64,000 nt of DNA from positions 1-64,000 of the forward strand of contig JAFGAL010000030.1 in assembly GCA_016933695.1 (NCBI GenBank). Direction: 5' to 3'. The notes under the pieces are model-generated. The model worked only from the letters and a program-made list of their open reading frames with translations, had not been told where the DNA came from and did no database searches. The first letter of the stretch is position 1. Every line of letters begins with the position of its first letter. This stretch comes from Candidatus Zixiibacteriota bacterium. GTDB lineage: Bacteria; Zixibacteria; MSB-5A5; GN15; PGXB01. Positions 37,926-48,662 of the stretch are shown here, piece after piece. The translations under genes were made by a program, and so were the position numbers.

Positions 37926-38852
37926 ATGAACAAGAAAGTAGCAGTTATCGGAGCGGGAAATGTCGGCGCGTCGGTGGCGCAGTACATGGCCGAAGCCAAT
38001 ATCGCCGATGTGGTCATGATTGACATCATCGAGGGTATGCCGCAGGGCAAGGCGCTCGATCTGACCCAGGCCGGCCCGGTACGCAATTACAACGGCATGG
38101 TCACCGGAAGCAATGACTATAAGGATATCAAGGATGCCGATCTGGTTGTCATGACCGCCGGTCTGGCGCGCAAGCCCGGTATGTCGCGCGAGGACCTGCT
38201 GAACATGAACGCCGAGATCGTCGGCACCGCCGCAAAGAATATCAAGAAGTACGCCCCCAAGGCGTTTGTCGTGGTCGTTTCCAACCCGCTGGACATCATG
38301 ACCTATCACATGTTCAAGGTCACCGGATTCCCGACCAACCGCGTCTGCGGACAGGCCGGTATTCTCGACTCGACCCGTTTTCGCGCCTTTGTGGCGATGG
38401 AACTCGGCGTCGCCATGACCGAAGTGCACGCGATGGTGCTCGGCGGACACGGTGACACGATGGTACCGCTTCCGCGCTACACCACCGTCGCCGGCATCCC
38501 GATCAAGGAATTGATCCCGGCCGACCGCATCAAAGCCATCTCCGAACGCACCCGCAACGGCGGCGGCGAAATCGTCAAACTGCTCAAGTCCGGTTCGGCG
38601 TATTATGCCCCGGCGGCCGCTTCGGTGCAGATGGCGCGCGCCATCCTGATGGATGAAAAACGCGTTTTCCCGTGTTCGGCCTACCTGAACGGCGAATTCG
38701 GCATCAAGGACATCTACATCGGCGTGCCGGTGGTCCTCGGCGCCAACGGCGTGGAAAAAGTCATCGAACTGCAACTGACCAAGAAGGAAATGTCCGACCT
38801 CCAGGCGTCGGCCAAGAACTACAAGGGTATTCTCAAGGAAATCGGATATTAA
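37926..38852 (+). CDS. mdh: Malate dehydrogenase
   Basis: 308 residues: the NAD loop VAVIGAGNVGASVAQYM, the substrate-binding region AGLARKPGMSREDLL (Arg pair), NPLDIMTYHMFK, the VCGQAGILDSTRF segment and the catalytic histidine in LGGHGDTMVP. It interconverts malate and oxaloacetate. GGAGGAAC precedes ATG 37926, which is preferred over an upstream frame start at 37896. Confidence 0.97.
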   Translation: MNKKVAVIGAGNVGASVAQYMAEANIADVVMIDIIEGMPQGKALDLTQAGPVRNYNGMVTGSNDYKDIKDADLVVMTAGLARKPGMSREDLLNMNAEIVGTAAKNIKKYAPKAFVVVVSNPLDIMTYHMFKVTGFPTNRVCGQAGILDSTRFRAFVAMELGVAMTEVHAMVLGGHGDTMVPLPRYTTVAGIPIKELIPADRIKAISERTRNGGGEIVKLLKSGSAYYAPAAASVQMARAILMDEKRVFPCSAYLNGEFGIKDIYIGVPVVLGANGVEKVIELQLTKKEMSDLQASAKNYKGILKEIGY

Positions 38853-38864
38853 GGGAGATGCAAC

Positions 38865-40115
38865 GTGGCACCAAAATACAAACATATTGAAATTCCCAAA
38901 GACGGTCAACGGATTACGATCAAGAAGAAAAGACTGGTCATACCGAACAAGCCGATCATCCCGGTCATCGAGGGCGATGGTATCGGTCGCGACATCATGA
39001 AGGCGACCCGGTGCGTGGTGGACGCGGCGGTCGAGAAAGCCTACAAGGGCAAAAAGAAGATCGCCTGGATGGATGTCTATGCCGGTGAAAACGCCAAGCG
39101 CATTTACAACGAATGGATCCCGCAGGAAACCTTCGACGCAATCAGCCATTACCTGGTCGCGCTGAAAGGCCCGCTGACCACCCCAATCGGCGGCGGCTTC
39201 CGCTCGCTCAATGTCACCCTGCGCCAGGTCTTGAACCTGTACGCCTGCGTCCGCCCGGTACGGTATTTCCAGGGCGTGCCGTCGCCGGTCCAGCGCCCCG
39301 ACAAGATGAACGTGGTCATTTTCCGTGAAAACACGGAAGACGTCTATGCCGGTATCGAGTGGCGCAAGGGTACCGCCGATGTCAAGAAAGTCATTGGCTT
39401 TCTCAACAAGACCATGAAGCGCAACATTCGCCTCGACTCCGGCATCGGCATCAAGCCGATCTCGGTGAAAGGCACCAAACAGCTGGTGCGTAAGGCCATT
39501 CTTTATGCTATCGACCGTAAATGCAAATCGGTGACTCTGGTCCATAAGGGCAACATCATGAAGTACACCGAAGGCGCGTTCCGCGATTGGGGATACCAAC
39601 TGGCTAAAAAGGAATTCTCGCGCCAGACCATCACCGAGGATGAACTCTGGTCGAAGTACAAAGGCAAACAGCCGAAAAACAAAATCGTCATCAAGGATCG
39701 TATCGCGGACTCCATGTTCCAGCAGATATTGACTCGCACCGATGAGTACGAAGTCCTCGCGACCCCGAACCTCAACGGTGACTATCTCTCCGACGCCTGC
39801 GCCGCGCAGGTCGGCGGACTGGGCATGGCGCCGGGCGCGAATATCGGCGACTATGTCGGCCTGTTCGAGGCGACTCACGGCACCGCGCCGAAGTACGCCG
39901 ATAAGGACATGGTCAACCCGGGTTCGCTGATTTTGTCGGCGGTGATGATGCTGGAGTATCTCGGCTGGAACAAGGCGGCCGATATGATCACTAAGGCGAT
40001 CGAGACGACGATCAAGAAGAAAACGGTCACCTACGATCTGCACCGTCAGATGAAAGGCGCGAAGAAACTCTCCACCTCGAAGTACGCCGAGGCGATCATC
40101 AAGAACATGAAATAG
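38865..40115 (+). CDS. icd: Isocitrate dehydrogenase
   Basis: 416 residues starting at GTG 38865 after AAGGGAGA. Features: [40 protein letters not shown] split (the serine phosphorylated by AceK in E. coli is present), [30 protein letters not shown] split, the NADP-type region [15 protein letters not shown]. It makes 2-oxoglutarate for KorABCD. Last gene of the long TCA run. Confidence 0.96.
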   Translation: MAPKYKHIEIPKDGQRITIKKKRLVIPNKPIIPVIEGDGIGRDIMKATRCVVDAAVEKAYKGKKKIAWMDVYAGENAKRIYNEWIPQETFDAISHYLVALKGPLTTPIGGGFRSLNVTLRQVLNLYACVRPVRYFQGVPSPVQRPDKMNVVIFRENTEDVYAGIEWRKGTADVKKVIGFLNKTMKRNIRLDSGIGIKPISVKGTKQLVRKAILYAIDRKCKSVTLVHKGNIMKYTEGAFRDWGYQLAKKEFSRQTITEDELWSKYKGKQPKNKIVIKDRIADSMFQQILTRTDEYEVLATPNLNGDYLSDACAAQVGGLGMAPGANIGDYVGLFEATHGTAPKYADKDMVNPGSLILSAVMMLEYLGWNKAADMITKAIETTIKKKTVTYDLHRQMKGAKKLSTSKYAEAIIKNMK

Positions 40116-40139
40116 CCCTATTTCATACGTTCGATATTA

Positions 40140-40172
40140 AATAGACAGGAGCATTATGCTCCTGTCTATTTT
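40140..40172 (+). terminator. Rho-independent terminator of the TCA operon
   Basis: AATAGACAGGAGCAT pairs perfectly with the inverse ATGCTCCTGTCTATT, with an almost loopless TA centre, followed by five Ts. It closes the run that begins at 27400. Confidence 0.88.
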
Positions 40173-40348
40173 TGTCGAAGTGTATTTGTCTTGTCTCTAT
40201 AATTAATTGATCATATATTAGTGTCGTCATAATTGTAGATTCCATAGTCTGTTATGTTAATCAAACCGGTTACCCACAGCTCTGCTGTGGGATGCTGTCC
40301 TTGAATTAAAAAGACATTGCGCAACCAGATTTTCGATCTTCTCGGAAA
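40173..40348. other. Intergenic region between convergent operons
   Basis: AT-rich non-coding sequence. The only structured item I see is the second copy of the hairpin repeat at 40266-40291. No promoter-like motif or gene was recognised. Confidence 0.5.
40266..40291. repeat. Dispersed hairpin repeat, copy 2
   Basis: CCGGTTA then CCCACAGCTCTGCTGTGGG, as at 693-718 except for two bases in the spacer before the stem. Intergenic in both places. Confidence 0.75.
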
Positions 40349-40389
40349 CAAAAAAAGACCGCCGGGCAGGACTGGCGTCCTACCCGGCA
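40349..40389 (-). terminator. Rho-independent terminator of the hbd-ackA-nfnAB operon
   Basis: On the minus strand GCCGGGTAGGAC pairs with GTCCTGCCCGGC (one G-T pair) around GCCA, then seven Ts. It lies about 60 bases after nfnB. Confidence 0.9.
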
Positions 40390-40446
40390 GTGTCCTCTGT
40401 TGGGCTCGCAACAGAAGAGATTCTCTATATCAACTAATCCGTCAGA

Positions 40447-41937
<1,491 letters not shown>

Positions 41938-42813
41938 CTACATATTTTCTTTTTCAAGTTCCGCCGCGGCCTTCGCCAGACGACAGTGATCATCTTCAAG
42001 GAATTTATCGTACGCCTGTTTTTCGTACCGGGTGTACATCTTCATGCGTTTGGTCATCTCTTCGAAATCCACCTCATGACCGTCAAAATCCGGCCCGTCC
42101 ACACACGCAAACTTTGTCTTGCCGCCCACCGTCACGCGGCAGGCACCGCACATCCCGGTCCCGTCGACCATGATCGGATTGAGACTGACAAATGTTTTGA
42201 TCTTCGGTTCACGGGTGGTGTTGACCACCGCTTTCATCATCGGCACCGGGCCGATCGCGATCACCATGTCGATCTGCTCGCCGTCGTCAATCATCTTCTG
42301 CAGTATCGTCGTGACAAATCCATGCGTCCCGTACGATCCGTCGTCGGTCGATATTTTCAATTCGTGCGACGCTTCTTTCAGTTCCTGCTCGAAGATCAGC
42401 AGATTCTTACTGCGCGCGCCGATAATGGTGGTGACATGGTTGCCGGCATCCTTGAGTGCCTGCGCAATCGGACGAATGGGGGGGATCCCCACGCCGCCGC
42501 CGATACAGACGCAGTTGCCGAATTTCTCGATATGCGAGGGAAGTCCCAGAGGGCCGACCACGTCGGCGAAATGATCGCCGGTCTTCATGCGGTTCATCGC
42601 ACCGGATGTTTTGCCGACCTCCTGAATGACCACGGTCAGGATACCGTTTTCTCGGTCGAGTCCGCCGATCGACATCGGAACCCGTTCGCCGTTTTCGTCC
42701 TGGCGAAGGATCACGAACTGCCCGGCTCTGGCCTTGTTCACGAGATGCGGCACCTTGATCTTGAACTGGTGGACTTTCTCGCATAACTCACGCTTGTCAA
42801 TTATCTCGTACAA
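41938..42813 (-). CDS. nfnA: NfnA / sulfide dehydrogenase-like FAD subunit
   Basis: 291 residues of the dihydroorotate-dehydrogenase-electron-transfer type. It has GQFVILRQDENGERVPMSI (FAD binding, split), CIGGGVGIPPIRPIA (NAD binding), GARSKNLLIFEQEL, and the [2Fe-2S] site with Cys in GTGMCGACRVTV and KFACVDGPDFDGHEVDF. It starts at TTG 42813, with GGGAGG seven bases upstream. It passes electrons between NADH, ferredoxin and NfnB. The order nfnA-nfnB is standard. Confidence 0.9.
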   Translation of the reverse strand: MYEIIDKRELCEKVHQFKIKVPHLVNKARAGQFVILRQDENGERVPMSIGGLDRENGILTVVIQEVGKTSGAMNRMKTGDHFADVVGPLGLPSHIEKFGNCVCIGGGVGIPPIRPIAQALKDAGNHVTTIIGARSKNLLIFEQELKEASHELKISTDDGSYGTHGFVTTILQKMIDDGEQIDMVIAIGPVPMMKAVVNTTREPKIKTFVSLNPIMVDGTGMCGACRVTVGGKTKFACVDGPDFDGHEVDFEEMTKRMKMYTRYEKQAYDKFLEDDHCRLAKAAAELEKENM

Positions 42814-42851
42814 AAAACCTCCCTGCCGTCTGAGGCGTTTCGTCGAAGTAG

Positions 42852-44066
42852 TTATGGTGTTTGCTTTAGATTTTTTACGATTTCCTCGGTATCAAGAGCA
42901 ATCACCAGTTCTTCGTTGGTGGGGATTGCCAGCACCCGGGTCCGGGCACCATCAGTACTGATATCCATCTCTTTGCTGATGGCCTGTTCGTTTTTGGTCT
43001 CATCGAGTTCGACCCCTAAAAACGCCAGTCCGATGCAGGTGGCGGTCCGAACCGGCGGGGAGTTCTCGCCGACCCCCGCGGTGAACACGATCGCATCCAC
43101 TCCGCCCATGGCGGCCGCGTAGGCGCCGATGTATTTCTTCAAACGGTAGCAGTATATATCAAATGCCAGTTTGGCATTGCTGTTGCCGTCCTTTGCGGCG
43201 GTCAAAATCTCGCGCATGTCAGAGGACACTCCCGAAACACCGCTTAATCCGGAATGCTTGTTCATCAGGGTGTTGGCTTCATGCAGTGAGAGTTCCTCAC
43301 GGCCCATGATGTGCAGGATAACGGCCGGATCGAGATCGCCGGAACGCGTTCCCATCAGAAGCCCCTCAAGTGGCGTGAATCCCATCGAGGTGTCGATGGA
43401 AACTCCGCGGTCGACCGCGGCAATCGACGCGCCGTTGCCAAGATGGCAGGTGATAACTTTCACCCTATCGATCGGCTTGCCCAGCATCTCGGCGGCCCGC
43501 CCGGCGACATACCGATGCGATGTCCCGTGAAACCCGTAGCGACGGATGCCGTACTTCTTGTACATGACATAGGGCAACCCATAAATATATGCCATCGGCG
43601 GCATCTTATAATGATACGCGGTGTCGAAAACCGCGACCTGAGGGACGTCCGGAAGGTTTTTCTTGCAGGCGTTGATACCGCGTATGTTGTGCGGGTTGTG
43701 AAGCGGGGCGAGATCGATCAGGTTGCGGATCTGCCGCATGACCTCATGCTCCACCAGTACCGAGCCGGTAAACTCCTCGCCGCCGTGCACGACACGATGT
43801 CCGACCGCATGGATCTCGGACTTATTCTTGATAACACCGTGATTCGGCGACAGCAGAATCGAAATGACGTATTCGATGGCCACTATATGATCGAGGATCT
43901 CCCCGGAGACCTTGGTGCCCTGACGATCAAACGGCTTATGCGTCAGCACCGCACCGGACATCCCGATTCGGGCGACATCCCCTTTGGCCAGCGCCATTTT
44001 CCGGTCGGTATCGAACAATTGATACTTGACCGATGATGATCCGCAGTTGATAACGAGTATATTCAT
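42852..44066 (-). CDS. ackA: Acetate kinase
   Basis: 404 residues of the ASKHA fold: MNILVINCGSSSVKYQLFD start, GHRVVHGGEEF (the substrate-binding region), FDTAYHYKMPPMAYIYGLP split, RRYGFHGTSHRYV (catalytic), THLGNG-like CHLGNGASIAAV, DTSMGFTPLEGLLMGTRSGDLDP split, and VFTAGVGENSP. It makes ATP and acetate from acetyl phosphate. No phosphotransacetylase lies in the window. It follows hbd by 11 bases. Confidence 0.97.
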   Translation of the reverse strand: MNILVINCGSSSVKYQLFDTDRKMALAKGDVARIGMSGAVLTHKPFDRQGTKVSGEILDHIVAIEYVISILLSPNHGVIKNKSEIHAVGHRVVHGGEEFTGSVLVEHEVMRQIRNLIDLAPLHNPHNIRGINACKKNLPDVPQVAVFDTAYHYKMPPMAYIYGLPYVMYKKYGIRRYGFHGTSHRYVAGRAAEMLGKPIDRVKVITCHLGNGASIAAVDRGVSIDTSMGFTPLEGLLMGTRSGDLDPAVILHIMGREELSLHEANTLMNKHSGLSGVSGVSSDMREILTAAKDGNSNAKLAFDIYCYRLKKYIGAYAAAMGGVDAIVFTAGVGENSPPVRTATCIGLAFLGVELDETKNEQAISKEMDISTDGARTRVLAIPTNEELVIALDTEEIVKNLKQTP

Positions 44067-44077
44067 AATCCCATCCG

Positions 44078-44971
44078 CTACTTTTCTTGCGTGAGGTTGT
44101 CGTCGTTGATTCGGTTGCCCTCTTTGTCATATTTGAAAAAGCCCCGACCGGTCTTGACGCCGAGCCGTCCGGCGCGCACCATCTTGCGCAACAGCGGGCA
44201 GGGATTGTATTTGTGTTCGGACAATTCGCCCAGGAGATTTTCCATCCACGACATCACCACGTCCAGCCCCATCTGGTCGGCCAGTGCCAGGGGACCGATA
44301 TCGAATCCGTACCCCAGCTTCATGGCGGTGTCGATTTCCTGTGCCGTCGAGACACCTTCCATTAATACGTGAATCGCCTCGTTGAGAAGTGGCACGATAA
44401 TGCGCGTCGTCACGTACCCGGGATATTCGTATACCCGAATCGGCGTCTTGCCGAGCAGGTCGGCCAGCTGACGGGCTTTGTCATAGGTCTCCTCGGAAGT
44501 CTTCAGGCCACGCACGATTTCCACCAGCGGTATCTTCGGAACCGGATGCAAAAAGTGCATCCCGATCACCTTGTCGGGACGATTGGTCACCTGCGCCAGC
44601 TCCGTGATCGACAGGGTGGCGGTGTTGGTGATGAAAATTGAATCCTCCGGACAGAGATCATCGAGCATCTGGAACAGCTCGCGCTTTTTGCGCAGATCGT
44701 CCGGGATCGCTTCGATAACGATACCGGCATGCTTGGCGTCCTGAAGGTCCGCCGACGGTGTGATCCGCGACAGGATGGCGCGTTTTTCCGCCTGCGTTTT
44801 ACCCCACTTGCGAATTTCCTGATCGATGCGTTCACCGACGCGAAGAATGCCGTTATGGGCAATCTTCAGGGTGCGATCGAGCAGAACCACTTCGTTGCCG
44901 GTGCTGGCGATGGTTTCAGCGAGACCCTGACCCATCACGCCCGCTCCGACAATCAGTATATTTGAAGCCAT
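44078..44971 (-). CDS. 3-hydroxybutyryl-CoA dehydrogenase-like protein
   Basis: 297 residues. NAD loop ILIVGAGVMGQGLAETIAS; VIEAIPDDLRKKREL; GMHFLHPVPKIPLVEIVRG contains the catalytic His and Glu of 3-hydroxyacyl-CoA dehydrogenases, but the conserved Asn after it (normally F-N-P) is His. PGYVTTRIIVPLLNEAIHVL and MKLGYGFDIGPLALADQMGLD split complete the fold. It should reduce acetoacetyl-CoA or a related 3-oxoacyl-CoA. The start at 44971 has AAGGA nine bases upstream. First gene of the minus operon. Confidence 0.88.
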   Translation of the reverse strand: MASNILIVGAGVMGQGLAETIASTGNEVVLLDRTLKIAHNGILRVGERIDQEIRKWGKTQAEKRAILSRITPSADLQDAKHAGIVIEAIPDDLRKKRELFQMLDDLCPEDSIFITNTATLSITELAQVTNRPDKVIGMHFLHPVPKIPLVEIVRGLKTSEETYDKARQLADLLGKTPIRVYEYPGYVTTRIIVPLLNEAIHVLMEGVSTAQEIDTAMKLGYGFDIGPLALADQMGLDVVMSWMENLLGELSEHKYNPCPLLRKMVRAGRLGVKTGRGFFKYDKEGNRINDDNLTQEK

Positions 44972-45018
44972 ACTGAGCAATCCTTAGAATATGTGAAAAA
45001 AATAACAAATACGCGACT

Positions 45019-45046
45019 AATATATACATTCCCCCGAACCTGGCAA
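45019..45046 (-). promoter_or_regulatory. Promoter of the hbd-ackA-nfnAB operon
   Basis: On the minus strand TTGCCA (45046-45041), 16 bases, TATATT (45024-45019), about 48 bases before the hbd start. Confidence 0.55.
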
Positions 45047-45109
45047 GGGCTTTTTTGGCAGCTTCGACGTCTTTTCATTCCCGCCTGCAGGATTAATTAC
45101 ACGCGCGCC

Positions 45110-45138
45110 TTGACGGCGCCGAAATCGTCGTGTATATT
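45110..45138 (+). promoter_or_regulatory. Promoter of the NmrA-like/thioredoxin pair
   Basis: TTGACG (45110-45115), 17 bases, TATATT (45133-45138). The gene starts at 45197, after a GAGGAGG site. Confidence 0.65.
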
Positions 45139-45196
45139 CATCACGCTCGCGAGGGATACGAACGTCATGATCTGTGAATCTCAATGAGGAGGTGAG

Positions 45197-46093
45197 ATGG
45201 TCAACAACGTTCTGGTGGTCGGTGGAACCGGCATGCTCGGCTATCCGGTCGTGCGGCGTCTCTGCGCCGATGGGTATGCCGTCAGGGTCATGACCCACAA
45301 TCTGGAACGAGCACGACGCATTTTCGGCGACACCGTCAGCCTGGTGGAAGGTAATGTCACCGATCCGCAAACCTTGTCCGAACCCATGCGGAACTGCGAC
45401 GCGGTGTATATCAACCTGTCGGCTAAGATGGATATTGATAGCTATGATACCGTCGAACACCAGGGCGCGGCCAATCTGGCCAGGATCGCCGCCGAACGAC
45501 GGCTGGAACGCATCGCCATGATCTCCGGTCTCGGGGTCGATGATGAAGACTCGCCGCACCCATATATTTCCGCCAAAGTCGCCGCCGAACGCGCCCTCCG
45601 CGAATGCGGCGTTCCGTACACCATTTTCCGCTGTTGCTGGTTTATGGAATCACTGCCGTTGTATATTCAGGGCAACAAGGCCTTTCTGGTCGGCAAACAG
45701 CCGCATCCCATATCGTGGATCGCCGCGACGGATTACAGCGCGATGGTATCCAACGCCCTGCGAACCGATGAGGCGATCAATAAAACCTTTCACATTCACG
45801 GCATTGATAAAATGACCATTCGCGAAGCGCTGGAGCTGTTTTGCGCCGAGGTGTATCCGAACGTGGCGATTTCATCTCTTCCGCTCTGGATGTTGTCGCT
45901 GATGTCGAAATTCAGCCGTCGCAGTGAAATGAAAGGCTTCCTGGATTTCATGAAATATTTCGAACATCATTCGGAACCGGTCGTGACCGATGACAGCGAC
46001 CGTATTCTGGGACCGGCTCTGACCAGTCTGCGTGACTGGACAGTCGAATACAAAAAACATATGGACAAAGAACCGGAAACCGTGGCAAAATGA
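45197..46093 (+). CDS. NmrA-like NAD(P)-binding (atypical SDR) protein
   Basis: 298 residues: NVLVVGGTGMLGYPVVRRLC (Rossmann GxxGxxG), RVMTHNLERARRIFG, VEGNVTDPQTL, and AMISGLGVDDEDSPHPYISAKVAAERALRECGVPYTIFR split, with no Ser-Tyr-Lys catalytic set of classical SDRs. NmrA-like proteins act as redox sensors or as quinone or isoflavone reductases; the substrate here is unknown. It overlaps by four bases with the thioredoxin-like gene, suggesting a redox function for both. Confidence 0.8.
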   Translation: MVNNVLVVGGTGMLGYPVVRRLCADGYAVRVMTHNLERARRIFGDTVSLVEGNVTDPQTLSEPMRNCDAVYINLSAKMDIDSYDTVEHQGAANLARIAAERRLERIAMISGLGVDDEDSPHPYISAKVAAERALRECGVPYTIFRCCWFMESLPLYIQGNKAFLVGKQPHPISWIAATDYSAMVSNALRTDEAINKTFHIHGIDKMTIREALELFCAEVYPNVAISSLPLWMLSLMSKFSRRSEMKGFLDFMKYFEHHSEPVVTDDSDRILGPALTSLRDWTVEYKKHMDKEPETVAK

Positions 46094-46479
46094 AATCGAC
46101 AGTGGGACAATCCAACCGAGTGGCGACTGTATCGCCGGAACCGCTGACCGCGACCGACCGCGATTTTGATGAAATCCTGGGGAATGCCGACATGCCGGTG
46201 GTGGTCGGATTTTGTTCCGTCGCCTGCCCGCCCTGCCGGTTGCAGAAACGCCTGCTGATGAAACTCTGCGCGGATTACGCCGATCGATTGATGGTGGTCA
46301 TGGTCGAGGTGGAAGATGCGCCGGAACTCGTTTTGCGCCATCATATCACCCATATCCCGACCCAGGTGTTCTTTGTCGGGGGACAACCGGTCGAACGGCT
46401 GAGCGGATTGTCGTCGATTGCGGTTCTTCGAGATCGTCTTGAGCGGCACGCCAGCCGGGCAATTTCTCGAACGGCATAA
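46090..46479 (+). CDS. Thioredoxin-like protein with CPPC motif
   Basis: 129 residues with a thioredoxin fold: VVVGFCSVACPPCRLQKRLL, the active site CPPC at about 46-49 with an extra preceding Cys, then DRLMVVMVEVEDAPEL and the cis-proline HIPTQVFFVGGQPVERLSG. CPPC in place of CGPC changes redox potential. No signal peptide. Its substrate is unknown. Coupled (ATGA) to the NmrA-like gene. Confidence 0.8.
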   Translation: MKSTVGQSNRVATVSPEPLTATDRDFDEILGNADMPVVVGFCSVACPPCRLQKRLLMKLCADYADRLMVVMVEVEDAPELVLRHHITHIPTQVFFVGGQPVERLSGLSSIAVLRDRLERHASRAISRTA

Positions 46480-46488
46480 AGATTTCAC

Positions 46489-46517
46489 TTGACAGATTCG
46501 ATAATTATCTATATGAT
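46489..46517 (+). promoter_or_regulatory. Promoter of tRNA-Val
   Basis: TTGACA (46489-46494), exactly 17 bases, TATGAT (46512-46517), close to consensus. The tRNA begins 48 bases later. thrS and the following genes may be read from it too, as no terminator was seen after the tRNA. Confidence 0.75.
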
Positions 46518-46564
46518 ATCGGCTTACAAAAGTTTAATGGTTTGATATGTGACACAGGTTTGAC

Positions 46565-46641
46565 GGGCGATTAGCTCAGTTGGTTAGAGTGCTTGCTTGA
46601 CATGCAAGAGGTCACTGGTTCGATTCCAGTATCGCCCACCA
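46565..46641 (+). tRNA. tRNA-Val (anticodon GAC)
   Basis: GGGCGAT/ATCGCCC acceptor, anticodon loop TTGACAT in a CTTGC/GCAAG stem, giving GAC, and T-arm CTGG TTCGATT CCAG. Here the discriminator A is followed by an encoded CCA, unlike the Arg and Ala tRNAs of this window. It precedes thrS by about 70 bases. Confidence 0.95.
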
Positions 46642-46713
46642 TTTTTAGCGGGACATGAACCGTATTATTTGATAAATGATAAGGTTTATGCCCGTTTATT
46701 ATAGTTGCAGGCG

Positions 46714-48651
46714 ATGAGTAACGTGAATATAACATTACCGGACGGATCGTCCAAAGTATACCCGCAGGGGACCACCGGGCTTGATATCGCCAAATCGATT
46801 TCATCGCGACTGGCCAAAGAAGCCATCGCGGTCAAGGTCGGCGGCAAGATCAGGGATTTAAACGCCGAAATCGATGGCGACGCTCCGGTGGAAATCCTAA
46901 CCTTCGATACCCCCGAAGGGAAACAGGTGTTCTGGCATTCTTCCGCGCATATTATGGCGCAGGCCGTGACCGAGTTGTTTCCCGAAGCCAAATTGGCGAT
47001 CGGGCCGCCGATCGAAGAGGGCTTTTATTACGATTTCGAGGTAAGCAAGCCATTTTCCCCGGAAGACCTCGAACGCATCGAAAGGCGGATGCAGGAAATT
47101 ATCGACGAGAAAGCGGTGTTCCATCGCGAGGATGTCACCCGCAGGGAAATGCTGGAGAAATACCGCCGCGACGGCGCGCAGTACAAGGTCGAAATGCTCG
47201 AAGAGGACATTCTCGATGAACGCGTTTCGGTGTACAAACACTCCTCATTCGAGGATCTCTGTCGCGGGCCGCATATTCCCGACACCGGCGTCATTAAGGC
47301 CTTCAAACTGACCGCGTCTTCCGGCGCATACTGGCGTGGCGATGAAAAACGGACCATGCTTCAGCGTATTTACGGAGTGTCGTATCCCAAGAGGAAAATG
47401 CTTGAGGATTATCTCTACCGCATGGAGGAAGCCAGGAAGCGTGATCATCGCGTCCTCGGCAAACAGCTTGAGTTGTTTCATATCACCAACGACGTCGGAG
47501 CCGGACTGGTGCTGTGGCTACCCAAAGGCGCATTGATCCGAAACGAGATCGAAAATTTCTGGCGCGAGGAACATCTGGCCAACGGCTACGACCTGGTTTT
47601 CTCGCCGCATATCGCCAGGCTGGATTTGTGGAATCGCTCGGGACATACCGATTTTTACGCCGAGAACATGTACCAGCCGGTCAAGGTCGATGAGGAACGG
47701 TTCCAGATCAAACCGATGAACTGCCCGTTCCATATCAGCATGTATAAGTCCCGCCGCTGGAGTTATCGCGATCTGCCGATGCGCTGGGCGGAACTGGGAA
47801 CGGTATACCGCTATGAAATGCCGGGTGTTCTGCACGGCCTGATGCGCGTTCGCGGATTCACACAGGATGATGCCCACCATTTCGTCTCACCCGAGGGGAT
47901 GGAAGACGAACTGGTCTGGCTGTTGAAATTCTGCCTGCATATTCTGGACAGTTTTCATTTCCCGGATTATGATATTTATCTGTCCACGCGACCCGAGAAA
48001 GCCATCGGAGATCCCGACGACTGGGTCAAGGCCGAGGGCGGTCTTCGTCACGCGCTGGAATTATTGAACCTCCCGTATTCCGTCGATGAGGGCGGCGGTG
48101 CGTTCTACGGGCCGAAAATCGACATTAAGATCAAGGATGCGCTGGGCCGAAGCTGGCAGTGCTCCACCATTCAGTTCGATTTCAGCCTGCCGGAACGGTT
48201 CGATCTGAACTATGTCGACCGCGATGGCCAGATGAAACGGCCGTATATGATTCACCGTGCCCTTTTGGGGTCGGTCGAGCGGTTTTTCGGTGTTTTGATC
48301 GAACATTATGCCGGCAGATTCCCGCTCTGGCTGGCGCCGGTACAAGCAAGAGTCCTGCCGATTACCGACGACCAGATTGAGTACGGCCGCCAGGTGGTCG
48401 ACCGCATGAAACGGGCCGGACTGCGCGTTGACCTGGATTCACGTTCCGAAAAAATCGGGCATAAGATTCGTGAATCGGAGTTGCAGAAAATTCCATATAT
48501 GCTTATAATAGGGGCCAGGGAATCCGAGTCCGATACCCTGTCGGTGCGCTTGCACGGCAAGGGGGATCAGGGCTCGTTTGAGGTGGATACGCTTATTGAA
48601 AAAATGCGAGCGGAAATAGAAACCAAGGCACCCGAATCGCAGTTAACGTAA
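46714..48651 (+). CDS. thrS: Threonyl-tRNA synthetase
   Basis: 645 residues. The TGS domain comes first (NITLPDGSSKVYPQGTTGLDIAKSIS split). Next are the editing domain (FWHSSAHIMAQAVTELFP with the HxxxH), the catalytic core with class II motifs (FKIKPMNCPFHISMY-like QIKPMNCPFHISMYK, YRYEMPGVLHGLMRVRGFTQDDAHHF split) and the anticodon domain. It charges tRNA-Thr. I prefer ATG 46714; a TTG at 46705 is nine bases earlier in frame. No T-box leader is visible. Confidence 0.97.
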   Translation: MSNVNITLPDGSSKVYPQGTTGLDIAKSISSRLAKEAIAVKVGGKIRDLNAEIDGDAPVEILTFDTPEGKQVFWHSSAHIMAQAVTELFPEAKLAIGPPIEEGFYYDFEVSKPFSPEDLERIERRMQEIIDEKAVFHREDVTRREMLEKYRRDGAQYKVEMLEEDILDERVSVYKHSSFEDLCRGPHIPDTGVIKAFKLTASSGAYWRGDEKRTMLQRIYGVSYPKRKMLEDYLYRMEEARKRDHRVLGKQLELFHITNDVGAGLVLWLPKGALIRNEIENFWREEHLANGYDLVFSPHIARLDLWNRSGHTDFYAENMYQPVKVDEERFQIKPMNCPFHISMYKSRRWSYRDLPMRWAELGTVYRYEMPGVLHGLMRVRGFTQDDAHHFVSPEGMEDELVWLLKFCLHILDSFHFPDYDIYLSTRPEKAIGDPDDWVKAEGGLRHALELLNLPYSVDEGGGAFYGPKIDIKIKDALGRSWQCSTIQFDFSLPERFDLNYVDRDGQMKRPYMIHRALLGSVERFFGVLIEHYAGRFPLWLAPVQARVLPITDDQIEYGRQVVDRMKRAGLRVDLDSRSEKIGHKIRESELQKIPYMLIIGARESESDTLSVRLHGKGDQGSFEVDTLIEKMRAEIETKAPESQLT

Positions 48652-48662
48652 GGGAGGATACA

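Noticed and set aside
37908..40043. 711-residue minus-strand frame across mdh and icd
   Set aside because: It is the antisense of two clear enzymes. Its composition (many His, Asp, Arg) is typical of shadow frames of GC-rich genes.
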